DNA from: Ruminococcaceae bacterium UBA6416
GTDB taxonomy: Bacteria; Bacillota; Clostridia; Oscillospirales; Acutalibacteraceae
Assembly (NCBI GenBank): GCA_002438505.1
Contig: DJPI01000050.1
Coordinates: 1-9,349, forward strand
DNA: 9,349 nucleotides
Direction of reading: 5' to 3'
A program made the translations under genes and the position numbers. This document shows positions 1-5,581 of the stretch, piece by piece. The first letter of the stretch is position 1, and every line of letters starts with the position of its first letter. The notes below the pieces were generated by a model. The model saw nothing but the letters and a program-made list of their open reading frames with translations. It had not been told where the DNA came from and ran no database searches.

Positions 1-47
1 TATCTATTATTTATTATCTTTTATCTTTTATCTAAATAACTCGGCAA
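1..47. other. AT-rich stretch after the alarmone synthetase gene
   Basis: This short segment downstream of the synthetase stop is almost entirely A and T and contains a short tandem of the heptamer TTTTATC. I see no gene and no hairpin that would act as a terminator. It may be the start of a longer intergenic region that lies outside the window. Confidence 0.5.
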
Positions 48-695
48 TCATGAGCTTTCCTTTTCCGCCGCCTTGATGCGCTTATACATATCCTGCATTT
101 GGCGGTCGATTTCCGCAATTTTGGCCGCACAGTCAAACATTTCCTCGTTGATTCCCGGCGGAAGCTGAGACTTGTCTGCCTTATAACGGATGTCATGCTC
201 AAGACTCGCCCAAAAGTCCATTGCAACCGTCCGAAGCTGAATTTCCGCCATGACGTACTCCGTCCTGTCAGAAAGATAGACCGGAACGCGGATGTCAAGG
301 TGCAGCGAACGGTAGCCGTTGTAATTCGGGTGCTCAATATAGTCCTGACGTTTGATTATCTCAATGTCCTTTTGGCGCTCAAGCATCCGGGCAACACTGT
401 AAACATCATCAATATAATGGCAGACAACGCGCACTCCGGCAATGTCGTTAACCTTGCTCTTGGCCTCCTCAAGATTCACCGGAAGCCCCTTTTTGATGAG
501 CTTTGCGGCAATGCTTTTGAGGCTTTTTACTCTTTTTTCAATGTGGTGAATCGGGTTGCGCGCAAAAAGAACATTAAACTCATTGTTGAGCACCTCAAAC
601 TTCAGCGCAAGCTGCTTCACCGCGGATTCATAAAGGTTCATCATTATGAGAAGCTCATGAGCGTCCTCAAAAAACTCTGCGTTCGGTTTGTTCAT
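48..695 (-). CDS. Small alarmone synthetase, (p)ppGpp synthetase of the RelP/YwaC type
   Basis: The predicted 215-aa cytosolic enzyme transfers pyrophosphate from ATP to GDP or GTP to make (p)ppGpp, the stringent-response alarmone. The RelA/SpoT synthetase motifs appear in order: a basic segment HIEKRVKS near residues 51-58, DIAGVR at 84-89 with the metal-binding Asp, YRSLH at 128-132 with the Tyr expected to stack on the guanine, and AEIQLRT plus FWASLEH at 150-167 with the catalytic Glu. There is no HD hydrolase, TGS or ACT domain, and the length fits stand-alone small synthetases of about 210 aa. From memory, the RVKS and EYVxAEIQ stretches resemble Bacillus subtilis YwaC (RelP) more than YjbM (RelQ). 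I chose ATG 695 because of the GGCGGTGA upstream and because homologs begin close to this point. ATG 713, which adds six residues, also has a weaker AAAGGA site. It is the last gene of the left-hand cluster, 82 nt after the Dabb gene. Confidence 0.93.
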   Translation of the reverse strand: MNKPNAEFFEDAHELLIMMNLYESAVKQLALKFEVLNNEFNVLFARNPIHHIEKRVKSLKSIAAKLIKKGLPVNLEEAKSKVNDIAGVRVVCHYIDDVYSVARMLERQKDIEIIKRQDYIEHPNYNGYRSLHLDIRVPVYLSDRTEYVMAEIQLRTVAMDFWASLEHDIRYKADKSQLPPGINEEMFDCAAKIAEIDRQMQDMYKRIKAAEKESS

Positions 696-699
696 TGAA

Positions 700-707
700 T
701 CACCGCC
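700..707 (-). promoter_or_regulatory. Ribosome binding site supporting the alarmone synthetase start
   Basis: The minus strand reads GGCGGTGA followed by TTCA and ATG, a one-mismatch Shine-Dalgarno sequence at good spacing for the start at 695. A competing in-frame ATG at 713 has AAAGGA upstream, so the start is favoured rather than proven. Confidence 0.5.
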
Positions 708-777
708 AATCATTTTTCTGTCCTTTTGATGATACCGTTTTGGGCGTGCGTCATTTCAGCCGTCCGAAAAAGACACA

Positions 778-1080
778 TCAGAATTCATAGTCCACGCTTG
801 CTCTCGCCTCTTTGACAAGGGCAACATAGGACGATATTTTTTTATGTTCCGGGTGTTCGCGATACCTGCCGACATCCTCAAGCGAGTCAAATTCACTCAG
901 AAGCACGGCGTCAAACATTGACTCTTTCGGATTGACATTGAGGTTGACCTGCATTGAGCGCAAGAAGTCAATCTTTTCCGGCAGCGCCTCAAGCAGACTT
1001 TTGACAAGAAGAAGGTTTTCCTCCTTTGTCCTCCCCTCGGCAAAGGGCTTGAACTTCCACATTACAACGTGTTTGATCAT
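778..1080 (-). CDS. Dabb family (stress-responsive alpha/beta-barrel domain) small protein
   Basis: This 100-aa protein fits the single-domain Dabb family (stress-responsive A/B barrel, a dimeric ferredoxin-like fold). It starts with the characteristic MIKHVVMWKFK strand. It then has a helix rich in Glu, Leu and Lys (about residues 19-35), a second strand around LRSMQVNLNV, DAVLLSEFDSLEDVGRY with the usual hydrophobic strand and following helix (about 57-73), and the HPEHKK segment at about 75-80 typical of the family. No signal peptide or membrane segment is present. The function of most bacterial Dabb proteins is unknown, and no enzyme activity can be assigned here. The start at ATG 1080 is set by a near-perfect AAGGAGGA site 7 nt upstream. 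The same frame stays open further upstream into the DHHW gene, but that part reads as an out-of-frame shadow. It lies 64 nt after the DHHW gene and 82 nt before the alarmone synthetase. Confidence 0.9.
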   Translation of the reverse strand: MIKHVVMWKFKPFAEGRTKEENLLLVKSLLEALPEKIDFLRSMQVNLNVNPKESMFDAVLLSEFDSLEDVGRYREHPEHKKISSYVALVKEARASVDYEF

Positions 1081-1087
1081 TGTTATA

Positions 1088-1095
1088 TCCTCCTT
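1088..1095 (-). promoter_or_regulatory. Strong Shine-Dalgarno site of the Dabb gene
   Basis: AAGGAGGA on the minus strand lies 7 nt before ATG 1080. It decides the start of the Dabb gene, whose reading frame otherwise stays open for another 85 codons upstream. Confidence 0.85.
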
Positions 1096-1107
1096 AAAAC
1101 TCCGTTT

Positions 1108-1142
1108 GCGGCCGCCACCGGCGCAAGAGTTCGACCCGGCCG
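1108..1142 (-). repeat. GC-rich inverted repeat between the DHHW and Dabb genes
   Basis: Two copies of the palindromic hexamer CGGCCG, at 1109-1114 and 1137-1142, can pair as a 6-bp stem around a 22-nt GC-rich loop. The first copy lies inside an 8-bp palindrome GCGGCCGC. In the minus-strand transcript the stem would form just upstream of the Dabb ribosome binding site. No T-tract follows, so it is not a standard intrinsic terminator. A role in mRNA processing or read-through control is only a guess. Confidence 0.4.
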
Positions 1143-1144
1143 TC

Positions 1145-2494
1145 TTAAACCGCGATTGCGTCCATTCGGCCAACAAGGCTTTCGCTCCTGACGGCGGACA
1201 TATTGTTGATAAAAATGACATCGTTCGCTTTAACCCGCTCTGCAAGGTCGATAAAGCCTTGCTTATAGTAGCGGTAGTCAATGACATAGACCTTTTTATA
1301 GTTATAGACAATGAAGGGAATGACGGCGTTGGCAAAGCTTTCCTTAATAATCACGCAGGTTTTCCCCTTTTTCCGGCTGAGGTTTTCAATCGTTGTATAC
1401 GGGTTGTCTGCGGCGGCGAAAGCGCTGTATTTCTGCGATATCGGATAGGACGAGGTGTCATTAACAAGGCGCCAGTCAATGACCTTTCCGTCCGGCTGAG
1501 TGAACTGAAGCTTTGTTTCATACGGCGGCATATATGCAATAAGCTCATCCGGATTCTTTTTCATTGCGCTTGAGTTTGTGTTGGTATAAAACGAGCCGAG
1601 GAATTCACCAAAGCTCTTTTTTTCAAATTTATCGAGCGTTATTGCATTGACATTTTTGACCTTTGCAAACTCCTCATACGCATAGTATGCGCCCAGAGCC
1701 GTCCAATGGTGATCCGTGCGGAAATAAATATATTCATCGCGGTGCATCCGCAGCGCCTTATAGATGTTGACCGGCGTGACAGAGGCCGACATTTTTCCGT
1801 AAATATAGTCCATAGCGGCTTTTTGGTCGCAGGTGTTGATGTTTTTGCTCTCCTTGACGGAGTCCGGCATTGTGATGTCGATACTCGTTGGAACAAGCAT
1901 TGAATAAACACTCGCCTTTCCGGAAAGTTTTTTTGCCGTGCGGTTCACAACAGCGGCATATTCATCCGCAACACTTTGATTGAAAGAGCAGTATTCATAA
2001 GCGGCGTTTCCGATTGTTACAATGCTTGAAAGCTTTTGAACAACCTCACCGAGCTTGTCCGGGTCGGGAAGAGTCGGCTCCTTTTCCTCGGTTGTGCTTT
2101 CAGCCGGAGTGCTTTCTGCGCCGTTCTGTGAGGGAATGGGGTTGTTCACAACCTCGTTGTTGAGGCCGTATATTTTGTCTCCGAAGCCGCGCAGATTTTC
2201 AAGCTTTTCATTTGCAGAAATCATGGCCTCGCGGAACGGAAATGTGTCTGAAAACCAGGAGTCGATTCCCCTGAAAAAGCTTCCGTCAAAAAGCGCGGAA
2301 AAGCTGAAGGACGGAAAACGCGCAAGCTCACGCTTTTCATTCTCCGAAAATGACGGGCGCAGAGGAATGAGAAGCGAAACAAAAAGGCCGAGCAAAAGCA
2401 ATCCGACAAAAGCAGAGGGAAGAATGACCTTATAAAGCTTTACGGCCTTTTTGATCGCTTTGATATATTTCTTGCTGTGTTTGCGTTTTTTCAT
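1145..2494 (-). CDS. DHHW family protein, AlgX/AlgJ-like partner of an MBOAT acyltransferase
   Basis: This 449-aa protein is predicted to act outside the membrane, accepting acyl groups delivered by the adjacent MBOAT protein and passing them to a polysaccharide. It has a very basic N-terminus (residues 1-22), one membrane segment at about 24-44 serving as signal anchor, an AlgX/AlgJ-type opening (SENEKRELARFPSFS, 50-64), and a Ser/Thr/Glu/Pro-rich linker at about 118-146. The SGNH-like domain follows. TDHHWT at 260-265 is the family-defining motif, with D261 and H263 matching the Asp-x-His pair of AlgX. KESFANA at 384-390 supplies S386 as the likely nucleophile. The length is normal for the family. 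The gene begins 18 nt after the MBOAT stop, and its AAAGGAGG site overlaps that stop, so the two are almost certainly co-transcribed and probably translationally coupled. The substrate polysaccharide cannot be read from the sequence. Confidence 0.9.
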   Translation of the reverse strand: MKKRKHSKKYIKAIKKAVKLYKVILPSAFVGLLLLGLFVSLLIPLRPSFSENEKRELARFPSFSFSALFDGSFFRGIDSWFSDTFPFREAMISANEKLENLRGFGDKIYGLNNEVVNNPIPSQNGAESTPAESTTEEKEPTLPDPDKLGEVVQKLSSIVTIGNAAYEYCSFNQSVADEYAAVVNRTAKKLSGKASVYSMLVPTSIDITMPDSVKESKNINTCDQKAAMDYIYGKMSASVTPVNIYKALRMHRDEYIYFRTDHHWTALGAYYAYEEFAKVKNVNAITLDKFEKKSFGEFLGSFYTNTNSSAMKKNPDELIAYMPPYETKLQFTQPDGKVIDWRLVNDTSSYPISQKYSAFAAADNPYTTIENLSRKKGKTCVIIKESFANAVIPFIVYNYKKVYVIDYRYYKQGFIDLAERVKANDVIFINNMSAVRSESLVGRMDAIAV

Positions 2495-2512
2495 GTTCTG
2501 TCACCCCTCCTT

Positions 2513-3982
2513 TTAAAACTGGAAATAAAGGAACGGATTGTAGCTGTCTCCGACCAAAGAAAATGTTGAAAGAACCAAAAGGAGAACCGGAACGGCAATT
2601 TTCCTGATAACATTGAAAAGCGCAATGTCCGCATTGTGGCGCGCTTTTTGGGTGATGAGCCTTCCGAGGTTCTTCATCAAGGGTGTGCAGGCAAGGCAGG
2701 CAACGAGCAAAAAGAACAGGTTGTTCTTCAAAAGTGCGCCGATTTCATAGCTTGAAAAGCCGTTGCCGCAAAGGCCGAACATACCTTTTAAAACGGTGAA
2801 GCCAACGGATACGCTTTGGAAGCGGAAAATTATCCAGCCGAAGAACGAAACCAAAAGCAGATAGACATGCGACACCCACGCCGGCGCCTTTTTAAGCTTT
2901 TCAAGCAGGAACAGCCTTTCCGCCGTTAAAAAGACAAAGAAGTAAAGACCCCAGAGCACAAAGTTCCAGCTTGCACCGTGCCAAAGGCCGGTCAGCGCCC
3001 AAACAATGAACGTGTTAAGAATTGTTCTTGAAAGCCCCTTCCGGCTTCCGCCGAGCGGTATGTAAACATAGTCGCGGAAAAATGTTCCGAGTGAGATATG
3101 CCATCTGCGCCAGAATTCTCCAACGCTCTTTGAGCAATACGGATAATCAAAGTTTTCTTTATAATGGAAGCCGATCATCTGACCCATGCCTATCGCCATG
3201 TCAGAATAGGCCGAAAAGTCAAGATATATCTGAAGCATATAAAAAACCATTCCGAGCCACAGGCCGAGCGCCGGGCGGTTTTCAAGAATTGCAATGTTTT
3301 TTTGGAGGTCGGCAGAAACGGAAAGCGCCGAGTCCGAAAGGAGAACCGTGTCTGCAAGCGAGCCGCAGACATTCGCAAGCAGCGCTTTTTTTCCGAGTCC
3401 TATTGCAAAACGGGTGATACCCTTTGAAATTTCATTGAGATTTGTTTTCCGGTTTTCAATTTCATAGCAGACATCACTGTATCGGACAATGGGGCCGGCA
3501 ATACACTGATGAAAAAGGCTCGCATATAAAAGAACATACCAAAACTTTTTCTGCGCCTCGGTTTCGCCCCGATAAACGTCAATGACATATGAAAGAAGCT
3601 GAAAGGTATAAAACGAGATACCTATCGGAAGCGCAATTTGAACGATGTTTTCCGGAACACCGGTTATTGCTTTGATGTTTTTGAGGATAAACGTCAGATA
3701 CTTAAAAATTCCGATAAGGCCAAGGTCTGTTACGCAGGCTCCGATGAGAAGAAGCTTTGCCCTTTTTGTTCCACGGAACCTTTCAATTCCAAGGGCAAAA
3801 AGCCAGTCCGCCAAGCATTCAAAAACAAGAAGAAAAACATATTTCGGCTCGCCCCACGCATAGAAAAACAGCGAGAAGATGAGCATAACAAGGTTTTTCT
3901 GCTTCAGATCCTTTGCAAAAAAATAGCAAATAAGATTCAGCGGAAAAAAGAAGTAAATAAAAAAGAGATTTGAAAAAACCAT
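2513..3982 (-). CDS. MBOAT family membrane-bound O-acyltransferase (AlgI/DltB-like)
   Basis: This 489-aa polytopic membrane protein is expected to move acyl (probably acetyl) groups across the cytoplasmic membrane for O-acylation of a surface or secreted glycan. Hydrophobic segments run through most of the chain. The MBOAT hallmarks are present: FHQCIAGPIVRY at 157-168, LDFSAYSDMAIG at 254-265, FWRRWHISLGTFFRDY at 290-305 with H295, YIPLGGSR at 307-314, and TGLWHGASWNFVLWG at 331-345 with H335 as the conserved catalytic histidine. The length is typical of AlgI-like proteins (about 470-520 aa). The start at ATG 3982 follows a GGAGG site with 7-nt spacing. The partner DHHW gene follows after 18 nt, the usual arrangement for polysaccharide O-acetylation in Clostridia. 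No glycosyltransferase or polymerase gene is visible alongside, so the target could be an exopolysaccharide, teichoic acid or peptidoglycan glycan. DltB itself is less likely because no other dlt genes are present. Confidence 0.93.
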   Translation of the reverse strand: MVFSNLFFIYFFFPLNLICYFFAKDLKQKNLVMLIFSLFFYAWGEPKYVFLLVFECLADWLFALGIERFRGTKRAKLLLIGACVTDLGLIGIFKYLTFILKNIKAITGVPENIVQIALPIGISFYTFQLLSYVIDVYRGETEAQKKFWYVLLYASLFHQCIAGPIVRYSDVCYEIENRKTNLNEISKGITRFAIGLGKKALLANVCGSLADTVLLSDSALSVSADLQKNIAILENRPALGLWLGMVFYMLQIYLDFSAYSDMAIGMGQMIGFHYKENFDYPYCSKSVGEFWRRWHISLGTFFRDYVYIPLGGSRKGLSRTILNTFIVWALTGLWHGASWNFVLWGLYFFVFLTAERLFLLEKLKKAPAWVSHVYLLLVSFFGWIIFRFQSVSVGFTVLKGMFGLCGNGFSSYEIGALLKNNLFFLLVACLACTPLMKNLGRLITQKARHNADIALFNVIRKIAVPVLLLVLSTFSLVGDSYNPFLYFQF

Positions 3983-4043
3983 AGATGAACCTCCGGCAGA
4001 GCCGAGTCGGATTTTTGTCAGTTTAACAATTTACTGAATGTTT

Positions 4044-4096
4044 ATTGTACCGCCATAACGGCGGAAATTGTTTACAGAACAGAATAATTGTGTAAA
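4044..4096 (-). promoter_or_regulatory. Candidate promoter/operator region of the MBOAT-DHHW unit
   Basis: Within the 185-nt gap (3983-4167) between dinB and the MBOAT gene, the minus strand has a TTTACA box (4096-4091) with AACAAT 18 nt downstream. A separate TACAAT -10-like box (4049-4044) lacks a good -35. A perfect inverted repeat CCGCC-N5-GGCGG (4064-4050) abuts the latter. A second pair, TTTACA/TGTAAA (4071-4076 and 4091-4096), brackets 14 nt. The pentamer ACAAT recurs at several places. A promoter is expected here because dinB has its own SOS unit, but the exact -35/-10 choice is uncertain. Confidence 0.35.
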
Positions 4097-4167
4097 ATTG
4101 TCCCGCTTGTTTTCGACCGGATTCAACAAATGACCGCTCCGGGCGCCGCTTGCAAAAAAGCGCTCCC

Positions 4168-5415
4168 TTAATCCCGTTTTTTCGCCATAAAGCGAACATC
4201 GGTCATTGCCGGAGTGTCATTCTTTGCGGCGGGAATATTCATTGCCGCGGCGTGGAAAACGGCGTCCTTTCCAAATTTTTCGCAAATTCTGAAAACCTGC
4301 GCCTCAAGTTTTTCAAGCTTTTCATAACGGCTGCTGCTGTAAAAAAGGCTGTATTGAGAAAAGCACTCTTCTTCAACAAGCTCACATGCGCGTATGCCGA
4401 TTGAACGAACGCTGCAGTCCCAGTCCCAGACTTTTGAAAAAAGCTCCATCCCGAGCGAAAACAGCATTTCAACAATCCGCGTCGGCTGAGAAAGAGGCGC
4501 CTGACATTCGCGAACAATGAAGTTTGCGTCGCGGATATGAATTTGAACAAGCGTTGCCATAACATTGTTTTTGCGCAGTGAGGCGGCAACCTTTTCCGTC
4601 AAAGAGAGCATTACCGCGGCAACCTCCTCGGTTGTTCTGAGGTCACGCGCACACGTCACACTGCGGCCGAAGCTTTTGGCCGGGGGAATCTCGCTTTTTG
4701 AAAGGACGGGCGAGCTGTCCTTTCCGGCCGCGGCAAGCCGAAGCTGTTCCCCGTTTTTTCCGAGCGCGAGCCGGAGCAGACTTGACTCGGTTTGCGCAAG
4801 CTCTCCGAGGGTTGAGATTCCGATTGAGTCAAGCCGCTTTTTTGTTGCCTTTCCAACGCCTATCATCTCCTGAACCGGAAGCGGCCAGACGATTGATTTG
4901 AAATGCGCCTTGTCAATAACCGTGACAGCGTCCGGCTTTTTCAGGTCTGAGCCAAGCTTTGCAAAAACCTTGTTGAAGCTCACACCGACTGAGATTGTCA
5001 GACCCAGCTCCTTTTTGACCTGCTCTTTGATTTCATATGCAACTTTTTCTCCGCCGCCGAAAAGGAGGGTGCTTCCGGTGATATCCAGCCAGCATTCATC
5101 CATTCCGAACGGTTCAACGCGGTCGGTATATCTTTCATAAATTGCACGGACTGCCTTTGAATAATGCACATACTTGTCATAATGCGGCGGCGCAATGACA
5201 AGCTGCGGACACTTAATTTGAGCCTGCCAAACGGTTTCCGCCGTTTTAACACCGAAAATTTTTGCCTTTTCGTTTTTTGCAAGAACAATTCCGCGGCGCT
5301 CCTCAACGCTTCCGCAAACGGCCATTGGAACCTTTTTCCATTCCGGGCGGTCAATGCATTCAACGGAGGCAAAAAAGTTGTTGAGGTCGCAGTGAAGAAT
5401 AATGCGCTCTGCCAT
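4168..5415 (-). CDS. dinB: Y-family translesion DNA polymerase (DNA polymerase IV, DinB)
   Basis: This 415-aa error-prone polymerase copies past damaged template bases. Y-family motifs are clear: LHCDLNNFFASVE at 7-19 with catalytic D10 and probable steric-gate F15, a YDKYVHYS segment at 79-86, EPFGMDECWLDIT at 101-113 with D106 and E107 completing the metal site, and SVGVSFNKVFAKLGSDLKKP at 142-161. A helix-hairpin-helix thumb (IGVGKATKKRLDSIGI, 185-200) and a little-finger domain follow. QYSLF at 354-358 matches the QLxLF-type beta-clamp-binding consensus. A Glu/Lys-rich tail follows. I chose ATG 5415 because AAGGTGG sits 5 nt upstream; the GTG at 5424 overlaps that site and is unlikely to be the start. 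The gene stands alone behind a LexA-controlled promoter, which points to SOS induction. GMDECWLD replaces the SIDEAFLD common in E. coli-like Pol IV, a variant seen in Firmicutes. Confidence 0.95.
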   Translation of the reverse strand: MAERIILHCDLNNFFASVECIDRPEWKKVPMAVCGSVEERRGIVLAKNEKAKIFGVKTAETVWQAQIKCPQLVIAPPHYDKYVHYSKAVRAIYERYTDRVEPFGMDECWLDITGSTLLFGGGEKVAYEIKEQVKKELGLTISVGVSFNKVFAKLGSDLKKPDAVTVIDKAHFKSIVWPLPVQEMIGVGKATKKRLDSIGISTLGELAQTESSLLRLALGKNGEQLRLAAAGKDSSPVLSKSEIPPAKSFGRSVTCARDLRTTEEVAAVMLSLTEKVAASLRKNNVMATLVQIHIRDANFIVRECQAPLSQPTRIVEMLFSLGMELFSKVWDWDCSVRSIGIRACELVEEECFSQYSLFYSSSRYEKLEKLEAQVFRICEKFGKDAVFHAAAMNIPAAKNDTPAMTDVRFMAKKRD

Positions 5416-5431
5416 GTGTTCCACCTTCTTC

Positions 5432-5445
5432 CGAACATTTGTTCG
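5432..5445 (-). promoter_or_regulatory. LexA (SOS) box upstream of dinB
   Basis: CGAACATTTGTTCG is a perfect match to the Gram-positive LexA/DinR operator consensus CGAAC-N4-GTTCG. It starts 6 nt downstream of the -10 box and so covers the expected transcription start, where bound LexA would block initiation. It lies 16 nt upstream of ATG 5415. Confidence 0.92.
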
Positions 5446-5451
5446 AGAGAT

Positions 5452-5480
5452 ATTGTATCACACATAAAAGAAAAAGTAAA
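5452..5480 (-). promoter_or_regulatory. Sigma-A-type promoter of dinB
   Basis: On the minus strand TTTACT (5480-5475) and TACAAT (5457-5452) are separated by exactly 17 nt. They match the -35 and -10 consensus at 4/6 and 5/6 positions. Runs of A and T just upstream (about 5485-5500) could act as an UP element. The LexA box follows directly. Confidence 0.8.
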
Positions 5481-5514
5481 GGGAAAAACAAAATTTTTTT
5501 CGTTATGACTGCCT

Positions 5515-5556
5515 AATAAAAAACAACCGCAGAACGCTGAGTCCGGCGGTTGTTTT
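5515..5556 (-). terminator. Intrinsic terminator of the pot operon
   Basis: In the minus-strand transcript an 11-nt arm AAAACAACCGC (5556-5546), a 15-nt loop and the matching arm GCGGTTGTTTT (5530-5520) are followed by further T residues. The hairpin begins about 25 nt after the potD stop and isolates the operon from the dinB promoter. Confidence 0.88.
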
Positions 5557-5581
5557 AAACAATGTTCAAATGAAAGGTTGG

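Noticed and set aside
11..34. TTTTATC tandem repeats at the left edge as a repeat array
   Set aside because: There are only about two good copies in very AT-rich DNA, too few to support a CRISPR or other array.
99..698. Long plus-strand open frame opposite the alarmone synthetase
   Set aside because: It is the antisense of a well-supported gene, has no recognisable domain, and no promoter or ribosome binding site is evident. Other plus-strand frames (e.g. 932-1573, 6224-7000) were rejected for the same reason.
1081..1335. In-frame N-terminal extension of the Dabb protein by 85 residues
   Set aside because: The extension overlaps the DHHW gene in another frame, has low-complexity shadow-like composition, and the strong AAGGAGGA site at 1088-1095 points to the start at 1080, where the Dabb domain begins.
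4147..4162. Hairpin CGCTT-N6-AAGCG after dinB as a terminator
   Set aside because: The stem is only 5 bp and no T-tract follows in the minus-strand transcript, so a terminator cannot be claimed; read-through from dinB into the MBOAT gene remains possible.
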